In this document: piece after piece, positions 16,068 through 24,868 of the stretch
Position numbering within the stretch: the first letter of the stretch is position 1
Layout of the letters: each line of letters begins with the position of its first letter
Assembly (NCBI RefSeq): GCF_020443705.1
Contig: NZ_JAIZZK010000018.1
Span: forward strand, 1 to 64,000
Length of the DNA: 64,000 nucleotides
Source: Clostridium algoriphilum
GTDB lineage: Bacteria; Bacillota; Clostridia; Clostridiales; Clostridiaceae
Direction: 5' to 3'
Notes under the pieces: model-generated
Told to the model about the DNA's origin: nothing
Databases searched by the model: none
The model's input: the letters and a program-made list of their open reading frames with translations, nothing else
Position numbers and translations under genes: made by a program

Positions 16068-16340
16068 TCAACTTTCAAATTCACAATCAATATTATTTTG
16101 AATGAGTTTATATTGTTTTAAGCTGATACTATTTATTATTATTTTCATATGATTTTGATACAAACAAATTAGCATATCTTCAGTCATACTTAAACCCATA
16201 AACGCATCGTTGTGATTTGGTTTTTCAGAATCTGGAATTCCATCAACCATTGGCGCTTCATCTTTATGAGGTCCTAAGTCAGATAGATACGAATATAATT
16301 CGTAATATAGTTTTAAATCTTGAGCAATTATATTGCTCAT
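16068..16340 (-). CDS. Hypothetical protein, 90 aa
   Basis: No family recognised. The product is neutral and soluble, with a central motif GPHKDEAPMVDGIPD and a helical C-terminus ending CEFES. The ribosome binding site is weak: only A-rich sequence precedes the ATG, and GAGCAATATAATTGCTC overlaps the start as a palindrome that could hide it. It may be a real gene or a remnant. Confidence 0.4.
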   Translation of the reverse strand: MSNIIAQDLKLYYELYSYLSDLGPHKDEAPMVDGIPDSEKPNHNDAFMGLSMTEDMLICLYQNHMKIIINSISLKQYKLIQNNIDCEFES

Positions 16341-16402
16341 TTTTTATACTACTATGAATAGTTATTGGAACTCTCAGTGATATACTTAAATGTGTAACAC
16401 AA

Positions 16403-16783
16403 TTAAGAATAGAGGAAAAATCGTATGAAGATCTTACACAGGCTTTTTTTATATTCTCCAACTGAATAAATATAGTTTTTTCTAACAATCTTTTTAGGTA
16501 CTAATAAAATTGGTGAATTATTTATTAAAAGAGCATTACTAAAAATGTCTTGCCATTCTTCTGATTTAGAATTCCAAGCTTTACCAATGTTTATACGGGT
16601 ATCGTTTAATTCAATTTTATTGAACTTGAATTGATCGATAGTAAAATCATTTAATTTTTCTCTTAAAATATTTTCCTTACACCAATCATTATTGGTAGCT
16701 GCGTCAATTAATGAAGGATCTATAAATAACTTGGTATCATCATTTATATTTATGTCTACAAAATCTAAATTAGCATGTAAACA
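16403..16783 (-). pseudogene. 5'-truncated protein of unknown family
   Basis: A 126-codon open frame without any start codon: ANLDFVDININDDTKLFIDP near its beginning, then NDFTIDQFKFNKIEL, then ALLINNSPILLVPKKIVRKN. The coherent reading, including KLFIDPSLID, suggests a real protein that lost its 5' part. I do not recognise the family. The end (KSLCKIFIRFFLYS) may be out of frame with the original. Confidence 0.5.
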
Positions 16784-16911
16784 TTATATTGTATGGTTTT
16801 TTTATGTATGATTAAGGGTAATTATAAATAATAATAACGAAAAAAGAGGAAAAAAAATTTATATATAGAATATATATTTTATGAAATTAATTAACTGGGA
16901 GGCGTTTTACG

Positions 16912-17154
16912 ATGGAAGAGATAATTGATAGGAATTTAACTGATTTTGATATTAATACATGTATTAATAAATTAAGAGATTTGAGGATAGAAAGATTAAT
17001 TATTAACCGTCAATTGAATGATCTTATAGATGAATATAACATCCTAAATATACAACAGGATTTAGAAACAAATATTGTAAACGCTAACACTATAACTGAA
17101 GCTCAAGCAAATAAAATTAGAGCTATCATAATGAATAGAACTAAGAAAATCTAA
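16912..17154 (+). CDS. Small helical protein, 80 aa
   Basis: GGGAGG precedes the ATG by nine bases. The sequence is charged, with I/L at heptad-like spacing (about residues 15-55, INKLRDLRIERLIINRQLND), so a coiled coil or helical hairpin is likely. No cysteine, signal peptide or known motif is visible. A second small ORF follows 58 bases downstream and may be co-transcribed. Function unknown. Confidence 0.55.
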   Translation: MEEIIDRNLTDFDINTCINKLRDLRIERLIINRQLNDLIDEYNILNIQQDLETNIVNANTITEAQANKIRAIIMNRTKKI

Positions 17155-17212
17155 AAGGGAACTAGGTAAGCCAAAGAATAGTACATAATAGGATTTTTGA
17201 GGGGGATAATAC

Positions 17213-17317
17213 ATGAACAATAAATTAATTAAGAGAGATACTTTATTAGTATTCATAAGTATTCTCCCTTCGAATACAAAAATTGCTCAATTTCTGAAAC
17301 AAGCTATTGAACACTAG
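17213..17317 (+). CDS. Small peptide, 34 aa
   Basis: ATG preceded by GAGGGGG. It reads MNNKLIKRDTLLVFISILPS then TKIAQFLKQAIEH and stops. An amphipathic or weakly hydrophobic central stretch (TLLVFISIL) and charged ends could give a membrane-associated peptide. The strong RBS and the position after the 80-aa gene support translation. It is too short for family assignment; a toxin-like or leader role is only a possibility. Confidence 0.4.
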   Translation: MNNKLIKRDTLLVFISILPSNTKIAQFLKQAIEH

Positions 17318-17499
17318 TATCAATTAGCCTCTTTTAAAAAAAGATATTAAATTTTTATGTCTTTTATATCTTGTCCACTTTTTTAGAAATATTCATTGTT
17401 TTAAAAATTAAATTATTTAATTAGTCTTCAGTTAAAATTCATAATTGGATTTTAACTAATTAATCGTTATTGATACTGTAAGAATAGGTTAATAGACTT

Positions 17500-17660
17500 A
17501 GATCAGACCAGGTAGCCCGTAGGGAAAGTCCCATTAGGGAATGCGGTAGTAGCAATCGAAAGTGCGGTAGTTAGATTTTAGTTGAATTTAATTATGGGTA
17601 TGATGAGGATAAAAACAGTGTACCTATAGTTTATAGGCGTGTACTATAAAAGTGATTTAT
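17500..17660. other. GC-richer island, possible structured RNA remnant
   Basis: Within about 28% GC surroundings, 17505-17575 is near half G+C. It has GGGAAAGTCCC, and TGCGGTAGT repeated in direct orientation around AGCAATCGAAAG. No ORF explains it. It could be a fragment of a structured RNA or group II intron; I could not match a class. Confidence 0.3.
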
Positions 17661-17755
17661 AATTCTTTAGTTTGTTTTATCTGAACAAACAAATAAAAAT
17701 ACAAAATTATATTTTGAGTATTATTTAATTATATTTAATTTTGAAATATCAGTTA

Positions 17756-18308
17756 ACCTCTGTTTTACAGTCAATATTGTCGCCATTATAATAAACTATT
17801 ATCGAATTACCATTATCTAAATTAACTTTAATTGATAGATTAGCAGATAATAATTTTTTACTCGATCTTCAACAAAATGGGTATGCGTTTTCAGTTGATT
17901 TAAATAGGCTGAAAGAAAAGTTTAACAAACCTACTCTTATACTATTAGGACGTCAAGATTCAAGTGTAGGTTATAAAAACGCATGGAGTATTTTAGACAA
18001 CTATCCAAGAGCAACCTTTGCCGTATTGGATAAAGCAGGGCTTAATTTACAGATAGAACAGGTGGAGCTATTTAATTCATTAGTTACTGAATGGATTGTA
18101 AGAGTCAATGAGTCATAATATTATTAGATTACGCAGTAATTGAATGTACGATTTATTATAAAACCTTACATTGTTTTTTTTGTATATACTGTTGATTTAT
18201 AAGGCTTGTTAAGCATTCAGTTAAATTTAACTAAGCAATTGTCTCTTTGAATGTATTGTTTTACATGGTATATTATAAATATAGTACATTCAAAAATGGG
18301 GATTAATA
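17756..18308 (+). pseudogene. Inverted, internally deleted copy of 30331-32261
   Basis: 17756-17836 is the reverse complement of 32181-32261 (3' part of the 69-aa gene). 17837-18308 is the reverse complement of 30331-30802 (last ~94 codons of the alpha/beta hydrolase plus its 3' flank), with a few substitutions. The 1.38 kb between them at the source is missing. In the hydrolase remnant the C-terminal KAGHN reads KAGLN, so the catalytic His would be lost even in a complete protein. Confidence 0.9.
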
Positions 18309-18414
18309 CTTGTTTTATCTAATTTCATCTCAATGGTGGGAACTTTTATTAACTACGAGCCGAAATCAAATTACTTTTCACCTAATTTATACACATGATA
18401 GGTTCTTTAGTTGA

Positions 18415-18789
18415 TCAACTCTTCTTAAATCTCGATTGCATCGCTCGTTTGACCACATCAAAAAAACTTAACGACTGAAGCATATGATTTGGCTCAACAT
18501 ATTTTCGAACAGCACGAAGTACTTTTTTTGCTTCTTTAGAAGAAAAAGTATAGGTAACATTTTTCTTCGTTTGGAACGCATATCGTGGAATCCACTTTCC
18601 TTTTAGCAATACGGACGCAATGACATAGTCAACCTCTTCCCAAGGAATTTGAATATATTTGCGAGAATCACGAGAACTATAAAACTCAAAACCTTTGTCG
18701 CCGATCATGACTTTTCCATAATCTGTAAACCCTGTAAAAGCTGTTGCATCAATTACTAGATCCACCTTTGTATTGAGTGATTGAACCAT
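18415..18789 (-). CDS. manO: DUF956 protein of the mannose PTS operon (ManO-like)
   Basis: 124 aa, RBS AGAGGTAG. DUF956 proteins such as ManO accompany mannose-family PTS operons in Listeria, enterococci and lactobacilli, where ManO has been linked to control of the operon. The conserved KVMIGDKGFEFYSSRDSRKYIQIPW is present at about residues 26-50, with a basic C-terminus. It is the last gene after the IID subunit, 330 bases downstream and past a terminator-like hairpin, so it may have partly separate expression. Confidence 0.85.
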   Translation of the reverse strand: MVQSLNTKVDLVIDATAFTGFTDYGKVMIGDKGFEFYSSRDSRKYIQIPWEEVDYVIASVLLKGKWIPRYAFQTKKNVTYTFSSKEAKKVLRAVRKYVEPNHMLQSLSFFDVVKRAMQSRFKKS

Positions 18790-19080
18790 ACGATCTACCT
18801 CTTTTCTATTTATACACGCATTTGTTTCTATTAATTAATAGTTATCTTTTAAAACTTCGTGGGAATTTTTGAATACCTTCAAAATATTTACCACGCTCTC
18901 CAGACAGAAACTGCCCTGCTTGTGCTAAATTAATAAATCATTGTACTTCTTGACTATAGTATATAATATACATTCTTAAGATGAAATAATCAAGTGCCGG
19001 CACAACCGTCAAAAACAGTTTTACTAGACATAAAATTAAATCATCTCCTGGGTCGATGCAATATTAACATAGAAGGTAAT
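18790..19080. other. Intergenic with a short coding remnant
   Basis: The minus strand at about 18850-18940 reads QAGQFLSGERGKYFEGIQKF and stops soon after. This is coherent protein-like sequence without a start, probably the tail of a lost gene. I do not recognise it. Confidence 0.35.
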
Positions 19081-19109
19081 AAAAAAACCCAGGCCCAAAA
19101 GCCCAGGTT
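19081..19109 (-). terminator. Terminator after the mannose PTS genes
   Basis: On the minus strand AACC..GGC TTTTG GCC..GGTT, a stem with a 2x2 internal loop, is followed by a run of seven T. It lies 13 bases beyond the IID stop codon. Confidence 0.7.
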
Positions 19110-19121
19110 GAATAAAAAATA

Positions 19122-20033
19122 TTACATTAAACCGATTAAGTGGAAAATAATACCGATTGCGAACAGCCCAAAAATAATTGTAATTGGAGATACTTTCTTC
19201 TTAAGCAACCACATACAAAGAAGTGTCAATGCTAATCCTGCAAGTCCAGGAATCAATGAATCCAAGTTATTTTGCAATGTTGTAACCTTAACATTAGTTA
19301 ATGACAAACCAGCTGTTTGTTGCAACAGAGCTTCTTTAATACCATTCGATCCAGCAGGAAGTTTGCTCCAATCAATGTAGGCACCGGCAGCTAACTTAAC
19401 GGATGATACTGTCGGTGTAAATATAACAGTTACCCATCGGTTAACTAATGATCCCAAAATGAACATACCAAGGATGGATGCTCCTTTTGTAACATCTTGT
19501 AGTAAACCACCCGATACATCATCGGTAATATGAGAGCCTGCTTTGTAACCAAACTCTTGTGTATACCACATAAATGACATACGGATGATATTCCAAGCGA
19601 AGAAAAAGATAATTGGTCCAAGTATGTTACCACTCATAGCAAGAGAAGCAGCTAATGCCCCTAAAATTGGCCTAACAGTAAACCAGAAAACTGGATCTCC
19701 GATACCAGCTAAAGGTCCCATCATACCAACTTTAACACCTTGAATAGTTACGTCATCGATTGGTAGACCATTTGCACGGTCTTCTTCTAAGGCTAATGTT
19801 ACACCAATGACTGGTGAAGCTACATATGGGTGAGTGTTAAAGAACTCCAAGTGACGTTTCAATGCAGCTGAACGATCTTCTTTAGTCTTATATAATTTTT
19901 TGATTGCGGGAATCAATGCGTATGCCCAACCACCGTTTTGCATTCTTTCGTAGTTCCAAGAACCTTGAAGGAAAAATGAACGGAACCAAACAGAAATACG
20001 ATCTTTTTTTGTTAATTTTAATTTATTTGCCAT
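19122..20033 (-). CDS. manZ: PTS mannose-family EIID subunit
   Basis: 303 aa from MANKLKLTKKD, chosen because GGGAGAG lies nine bases before this ATG; an upstream in-frame start has no such site. It has the EIID features SFFLQGSWNYERMQNGGWAY near residues 20-40, ALEEDRANG, GPLAGIGDPVFWFTVRPI and C-terminal membrane helices. With EIIC it forms the membrane channel of the mannose/glucose PTS. The 19-base gap after manY indicates one operon. G+C is higher than the flanking DNA. Confidence 0.93.
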   Translation of the reverse strand: MANKLKLTKKDRISVWFRSFFLQGSWNYERMQNGGWAYALIPAIKKLYKTKEDRSAALKRHLEFFNTHPYVASPVIGVTLALEEDRANGLPIDDVTIQGVKVGMMGPLAGIGDPVFWFTVRPILGALAASLAMSGNILGPIIFFFAWNIIRMSFMWYTQEFGYKAGSHITDDVSGGLLQDVTKGASILGMFILGSLVNRWVTVIFTPTVSSVKLAAGAYIDWSKLPAGSNGIKEALLQQTAGLSLTNVKVTTLQNNLDSLIPGLAGLALTLLCMWLLKKKVSPITIIFGLFAIGIIFHLIGLM

Positions 20034-20052
20034 TTTCGTGTTCTCTCCCTTC

Positions 20053-20859
20053 TTAGTAAGTGTCAATAATATCGCCTAACGGATCACCAGTATTTGAGCT
20101 TCCACCATTACCTGAGCCGCCTTGTTTAGTAAGCTTTAAGTAAATAAGAGCCACACATACACCGATTGCACCTAGTCCGATAAGTGTAATTTCTGAAATA
20201 GTTGCTAACACAAAACCAATTGCAAAGAATGGCCATACTTCTTTTGTAGCCATCATGTTGATTACCATTGCATAACCGACAGCTACGACCATTCCACCAC
20301 CGATTGCTAAACCACCTGTTAACCAAGTAGGCATAGCTTCAAGTAATGAACGAATCGGACCAGCACCAATTGCTAAGATCAAGGCTGCTGGAATTGCAAT
20401 ACGTACACCCTGCATACAAATAGCAATGATATGCCACATTTCAACTTTTCTGATATTTCCTTGATTAGCAGCAGCATCCATTAAATGTACAAACGCTGTA
20501 GCGATGGTACGACAAATAATTGTTAATAATAGCCCTGCAACTGCTAGCGGAACAGCAATAGCGATAGCTGAAGAAACTCCTGCTCTACCTTGGCCACCAA
20601 GAACTAGAATAATTGCAGATGCAACAGATGCTAACGCTGCATCTGGTGCTACGGCAGCACCGATATTTGCCCAACCTAAAGCAATCATTTGAAGAGTACC
20701 ACCTAAGATTAGGCATGGTATTAAGTTACCTGTAACTAAGCCGATTAACGTACAAGCAATTACTGGTTGGTGGAATTGAAATTGATCCAAGATACCTTCC
20801 ATACCAGCTAGAAATGCCACGATAACGACTAATATCATTTGGACAATATTTATATCCAT
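20053..20859 (-). CDS. manY: PTS mannose-family EIIC subunit
   Basis: 268 aa, RBS AAGGAGG. Hydrophobic throughout, with the family stretch LAGMEGILDQFQFHQPVIAC near residues 17-36 and GLVTGNLIPCLILGGTLQMI. It forms the translocation unit with EIID. The last 20 residues are unusually glycine/serine-rich (GGSGNGGSSNTGD), a feature of mannose EIIC tails. Second gene of the operon after the EIIAB protein. Confidence 0.93.
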   Translation of the reverse strand: MDINIVQMILVVIVAFLAGMEGILDQFQFHQPVIACTLIGLVTGNLIPCLILGGTLQMIALGWANIGAAVAPDAALASVASAIILVLGGQGRAGVSSAIAIAVPLAVAGLLLTIICRTIATAFVHLMDAAANQGNIRKVEMWHIIAICMQGVRIAIPAALILAIGAGPIRSLLEAMPTWLTGGLAIGGGMVVAVGYAMVINMMATKEVWPFFAIGFVLATISEITLIGLGAIGVCVALIYLKLTKQGGSGNGGSSNTGDPLGDIIDTY

Positions 20860-20895
20860 GATTATTAATCCTCCTTTTTCATTTAAATAGTTAGA

Positions 20896-21873
20896 TTATT
20901 TTAGTTTATTTAATTCCCCTTGTGCTTTTTTAAGAATTTCGGCCATATTTCCTTTTGAATCACTTGGAACTTTACGAACATCAAAATCCAATCCAGCTTG
21001 TTTAAGCTTATTGAAGGTATCAATATCTTCTTGATTGAAAGCAAGTACTTTGTTTGGTTGAACTTTACCCAGAGAGTGAGCCATAGAGCCAACATTGATT
21101 GTCTTCAAAGGTACTCCACCTTCTACCGCTCTAAGTACATCTTGTGGATTTTCAAAAAGAAGCAATGCACGTTGTCCGCCAAAATATTGATCATTTTTTG
21201 CAAGTTTAATCATTTGATTAATTGGAACAACATGAGCTTTAACACCCGGAGGAGCAGCCTGTTGGATCAATTTCTTACGAAGCTCATCTTTGGCTACTGC
21301 ATCTGACACGACAATAATTCGTGTAGGTAGCACAGTTTTTGTCCAAGCAGTTGCTATTTGTCCATGAAGTAAACGAGAGTCAATACGAGCTAAAACATAT
21401 TCGAATGATCCAGGTGCACCTGCATTAGATCGCCCAGCGGTCGTTGCAGAAGATTTACCATTATCTGCTGGTTCTAATTCTTCAGGCTTAACTTTAATTC
21501 CTTCTTTAGCTGTTTTTAAGATATAAGCCGCAATTTCCTGTGCGGATTCCATTGAAAAACGTGAAGAATAAGCTTCAATCACCATTGGTAGATTCATACC
21601 AGCTACGATTGCCCATTTGTCTTTGTGTTCTTCAAATAGACTACTCGCTTGGTTGAATGGTGTACCACCCCAAAGATCAACTAAGAATAAAACCTCATCT
21701 TGGTTGTCAAAGGATGCGATTGCATCTTTCATTTTTGCTTTAACATCATCAGGGCCTTCACTAGGCATCAACGTAACAGCTTGTACGTTTTCTTGTTCTC
21801 CGAAAATCATCGCACCAGATTGCAAGATGCCTTTAGCAAATTCTCCGTGACTAGCAAGAATAATTCCTACCAT
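20896..21873 (-). CDS. manX: PTS mannose-family EIIAB
   Basis: 325 aa, RBS AGGAGG. The EIIA domain (1-135) has the phospho-His in [13 protein letters not shown] (H9) and [15 protein letters not shown] linker of about 25 residues rich in A, G, S and T follows. The EIIB domain (about 158-325) has [16 protein letters not shown] with its phospho-His. It transfers phosphate from HPr to the incoming sugar at the membrane. First intact gene of manXYZ; a decayed EIIB fragment precedes it. Operon composition suggests transfer from a lactic-acid-bacterium-like donor; this is inference. Confidence 0.93.
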   Translation of the reverse strand: MVGIILASHGEFAKGILQSGAMIFGEQENVQAVTLMPSEGPDDVKAKMKDAIASFDNQDEVLFLVDLWGGTPFNQASSLFEEHKDKWAIVAGMNLPMVIEAYSSRFSMESAQEIAAYILKTAKEGIKVKPEELEPADNGKSSATTAGRSNAGAPGSFEYVLARIDSRLLHGQIATAWTKTVLPTRIIVVSDAVAKDELRKKLIQQAAPPGVKAHVVPINQMIKLAKNDQYFGGQRALLLFENPQDVLRAVEGGVPLKTINVGSMAHSLGKVQPNKVLAFNQEDIDTFNKLKQAGLDFDVRKVPSDSKGNMAEILKKAQGELNKLK

Positions 21874-21949
21874 CTTTTATACCTCCTATTTTTTATTTGT
21901 TACAGTAAAATATATATATATAAAAGTTTTGAAAAACCTGTAACCAAAA

Positions 21950-22164
21950 TTAATAATTATGATATATTTCAATTAATTTACGAATTGTAATGACATTTGA
22001 TTTCACTCCAGGTGGAGATGCTTGTTTTAACAAAAATTTTTGGAGCTCATCACAAGCAACCATAACGATTACAACTAAAACCCATTCAATCTTAGTTGCT
22101 TTGGCCCATACGGTAGCTACTGGCCCGTGAATCAAGCAATCATCAATCCGATATCCATCACCAT
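21950..22164 (-). pseudogene. PTS EIIB-domain fragment
   Basis: RIDDCLIHGPVATVWAKATK, then ACDELQKFLLKQASPPGVKS and IRKLIEIYHNY, clearly aligns to the EIIB part of mannose PTS proteins (compare [10 protein letters not shown] and [10 protein letters not shown] in manX). The ATG with AGGAGG upstream is in another frame and runs out after ten codons, so a frameshift lies near the start. The usual HGQ reads HGP. It breaks off after 65 residues, 76 bases before manX. Confidence 0.75.
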
Positions 22165-22246
22165 ATAATAAGTACCTCCTATATGTTTTACCTATTGAAT
22201 TTATTACTATTATTTCTAGTATATTCTTATATGCAATATTATACAA

Positions 22247-22537
22247 ACAAATTTTTAATTTTTAATTCATAATGAACACTTGTTATACATGATATAAATA
22301 TAAGTTTATTAATAGGATGAATAACTTATTTATCCTATTATGCCCTTGTTTTAAATATTTATAGCCCTATTAAGGGTAGCATACGCAAAAATGATATTTC
22401 GTACGTTAAGAAAAACATAGCCCTATAAATGTAATACAGTGGCAGTAATGGTTTGAAGGGTATAAGGGTGGAAGGATTGACTGTAGAAAGTGGAAATTGA
22501 CTTTCTACAGTCTACATGTAATAATATACCTTTCCGC
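22247..22537. other. Intergenic with hairpin
   Basis: No gene seen. A 13-bp inverted repeat GACTGTAGAAAGT / ACTTTCTACAGTC (22479-22512) lies 26 bases after the stop of the next minus-strand gene and probably terminates it. Confidence 0.55.
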
Positions 22538-23995
22538 CTATGAAACATCACTCTTAAAAGTATTAGCTACTAAATTACAAGTTTCTATTGCATTAGGAGC
22601 ATAAAGATCCGCGCCCATTTTTTTCCACAGTTCTTTATCCATATTAAATGGATACCCACCAACGAGTATTTTGATGTCTTTAAGTTCCTCAATATTTCTT
22701 ACCTCTTCAATGATCTCTTTTACATTTTGTAAATTGAATATCATTGTTGCACTTAGACCTAATACATGTGGTTTCTGTTTTATAAGAAAACTTATCAAAT
22801 CTCTTTTGGGTACATTTGCTCCTAAATAATATGTGTCCCACCCGTCTACCTCTAACATATCTGTTACCATTCTAATTCCAACTTCATGAATTTCCGCACT
22901 CACACAAACGGCAACAAATTTTAAACCATTTCTATTATTTTCAATTATTCTTGAATATAACTGAGCCATTATAAGCTGTGTAGTTGCTGTAAAATAGTGT
23001 TCCTCAGCTACAGTTATTTTATTTTTATGCCATAGGTTGCCTATTTCTTTTAAAGATGGTTCAAAAACATAAACATATATATCTTTAATTGGTATTCCTT
23101 TTTCCACCTCATTCATTATCAGTTTACTTGCTTTTATTCGTTCCATTTTTAAAAGCAAGTCTAAATATTCAACTGAAATATTATAACAAGCATTATTTTT
23201 ATCAACGAAAGTTTTAGAAGATGTGTCTGTAGACAATAGATTTTTATTAGCAGCATCTATAAAACGGTTAACAATGATGACCATTTTTTTTGAAAGTTCA
23301 GGGTATAATATATCTTTTATACAATTTAAATTAACCACAATATGTTCTGCTCCACTATTTAAATCTTGAGTTGATGCCTTTGTCCATAAAATATAATCGT
23401 TAAAAAGTTCTAAACTATTTAAATTTATTGCTTCACAAAGATAACTAAGATGATATGAAATATCCTTTAGATATTTTTTGTAATTATCATCTATATATTC
23501 AAGCTTTAACTCCGGTTGATAAAAGAATTGCCTAGATAAGATTTTTTCTGCTAACTCTTTTTTATTGCTTGATATAAATCTATAAACTTCTTGATTAATA
23601 TTTTTTAAACTATTATATGAATCCAAAATTTCATTAGTTTTATTTTTTATTCGTAAATCCTCAAAGGGTTTCAAAATATAATCGGTAGCACCTTCAAAAA
23701 TTGCTTTAATAAGAATTTCACGATTATTATTAGCTGTTAAAATTATAATAGGTATATTTGGGTTTTTATTTCTTATTTTTCTAATCACTTGAAATCCATC
23801 TTCACCCTTTAATTTTATATCCATAATAATTAAATTCCCATTATATTTATTTTGTGAAAAAGCATTGAAAAACTCACTGGAATTAGATGCTTCAATAATA
23901 TTTATATCATCTGTTTTAAAAAGTAATTGTAATCTCACTCTTACTGATTTAATATTATCTAATATAAAAATGAAAACTTTAGAAAGTTCCTTCAT
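22538..23995 (-). CDS. Response regulator fused to a CarH-like cobalamin-binding module
   Basis: 485 aa. Residues 1-120 are a receiver domain with phospho-acceptor D59 (LIIMDIKLKGEDG), T/S in IILTANN and K in ILKPFED. Residues 130-265 are a helical region of unknown type. Residues 270-355 form a four-helix B12 cap with IGNLWHKNKITVAEEHYFTA, i.e. the W-x9-EH motif known from CarH-type photoreceptors. Residues 365-485 are a Rossmann B12 domain with EIHEVG, the DxHxxG motif with E for D and the Co-ligating His present. No DNA-binding domain is visible, so output is probably by protein contact. Confidence 0.8.
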   Translation of the reverse strand: MKELSKVFIFILDNIKSVRVRLQLLFKTDDINIIEASNSSEFFNAFSQNKYNGNLIIMDIKLKGEDGFQVIRKIRNKNPNIPIIILTANNNREILIKAIFEGATDYILKPFEDLRIKNKTNEILDSYNSLKNINQEVYRFISSNKKELAEKILSRQFFYQPELKLEYIDDNYKKYLKDISYHLSYLCEAINLNSLELFNDYILWTKASTQDLNSGAEHIVVNLNCIKDILYPELSKKMVIIVNRFIDAANKNLLSTDTSSKTFVDKNNACYNISVEYLDLLLKMERIKASKLIMNEVEKGIPIKDIYVYVFEPSLKEIGNLWHKNKITVAEEHYFTATTQLIMAQLYSRIIENNRNGLKFVAVCVSAEIHEVGIRMVTDMLEVDGWDTYYLGANVPKRDLISFLIKQKPHVLGLSATMIFNLQNVKEIIEEVRNIEELKDIKILVGGYPFNMDKELWKKMGADLYAPNAIETCNLVANTFKSDVS

Positions 23996-24048
23996 TTCTC
24001 ACCATCCTTAAAAATCTAACAGTATTACATACTGCAGCAAAAATATTA

Positions 24049-24243
24049 TTATAGACATATCAATTCGTGTACTGGAGTTTCTAACGCTTCTGATATTTTA
24101 GTTAATACATTTAAACTAGGATTACTTTTAGCTTCACCCTCTAAATAAGATATATACTGACCAGTTTTTCCAATTCTTCTGCCTAACTCTCTTTGGCTTA
24201 TGTTTAACCTTTCTCTGTTTTTTTTTATGTTTTCACTTAACAT
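24049..24243 (-). CDS. XRE-family helix-turn-helix regulator, 64 aa
   Basis: AGGTGGTG precedes the ATG. The whole protein is one Cro/C1-type domain: IKKNRERLNISQRELGRRIG, then TGQYISYLEGEAKSNPSL and TKISEALETPVHEL. Single-domain XRE proteins usually regulate themselves or a neighbour. TATGGTA...TACCATA (24275-24312) in its promoter is a candidate operator. It lies 53 bases upstream of the REC-B12 gene on the same strand and might be co-transcribed with it. Confidence 0.85.
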   Translation of the reverse strand: MLSENIKKNRERLNISQRELGRRIGKTGQYISYLEGEAKSNPSLNVLTKISEALETPVHELICL

Positions 24244-24274
24244 TATTTCACCACCTAAATGTATTTAATATTAT

Positions 24275-24312
24275 TATGGTATACAAAATAATATTTGTCA
24301 AATGTTACCATA
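24275..24312. promoter_or_regulatory. Inverted repeat upstream of the XRE gene
   Basis: TATGGTA (24275-24281) and TACCATA (24306-24312) flank AT-rich sequence between the XRE gene and the plus-strand gene at 24516. Candidate autoregulatory operator. Confidence 0.4.
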
Positions 24313-24515
24313 AATATGGATGAGGTATACTATAGTTTATTGATACACTGAACCCAAATTGCATCATTAACAGCTCTTTGTATCAGCTATATATAAATTA
24401 CTACCTAACTTCTTTACCAAATCCAAATAAATATGCTCATAATCATAAATCTTTTACAATATCCTTTTGTTATTTGTTGCCATGTGGTAAAATTTGTTAA
24501 AGGGTGGTGATAATT

Positions 24516-24701
24516 ATGCCTGATAATAATGAAATAGCTCGTGACTTAACTGTGATATATCTTCAACACCGTTATAATAAGAATGTTTCCGATCAAGATT
24601 TAGTAAAAAAATACAAAGAAACATATGAAAAATTTAAAGTTCTACTTAATCCAGTATCTAAAGTTACATTTCTTGATCAAAATGCTTTATTTCACCGCTA
24701 G
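24516..24701 (+). CDS. Hypothetical protein, 61 aa
   Basis: Start at MPDNNEIARD, because GGGTGGTG lies at proper distance; an earlier in-frame start overlaps this site. Helical and charged, with AIR-like pattern IARDLTVIYLQHRYNKNVSD and KKYKETYEKFKVLL. No family recognised. Its last codons overlap the edge of repeat block B (24704-24868), so the C-terminus may have been altered by that insertion. Confidence 0.55.
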   Translation: MPDNNEIARDLTVIYLQHRYNKNVSDQDLVKKYKETYEKFKVLLNPVSKVTFLDQNALFHR

Positions 24702-24703
24702 GA

Positions 24704-24868
24704 TTAAACTTGACTATATTAATTAATATTAAACATAAACAAGGGTATATCCAACATGGATATACCCTTATATTTTGCTTCAATGTTTCGTCATATTCAT
24801 ATATTTCGTCTCAAATGATATCAATATTAAAGTAGTTAATATGCTAAGCAATAGGTTGAAATTATAAT
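24704..24868 (-). repeat. Repeat block B, copy 2 (inverted)
   Basis: Reverse complement of 15108-15273 with an extra 18 bases. It ends exactly where the aldolase pseudogene reading stops making sense and begins at the stop codon of the 61-aa gene, as an inserted or recombined unit would. Confidence 0.85.

Noticed and set aside
16279-16488. 69-codon minus-strand reading
   Set aside because: Frame-shifted view of the truncated unknown gene at 16403-16783, overlapping the start of the 90-aa gene; no ribosome binding site.
21874-21949. Sigma-54 (-24/-12) promoter for the mannose PTS operon
   Set aside because: TTGGTTACAGGTTTTTC on the minus strand lacks the required GC doublet spacing of TGGCAC-N5-TTGC; no LevR gene is present.
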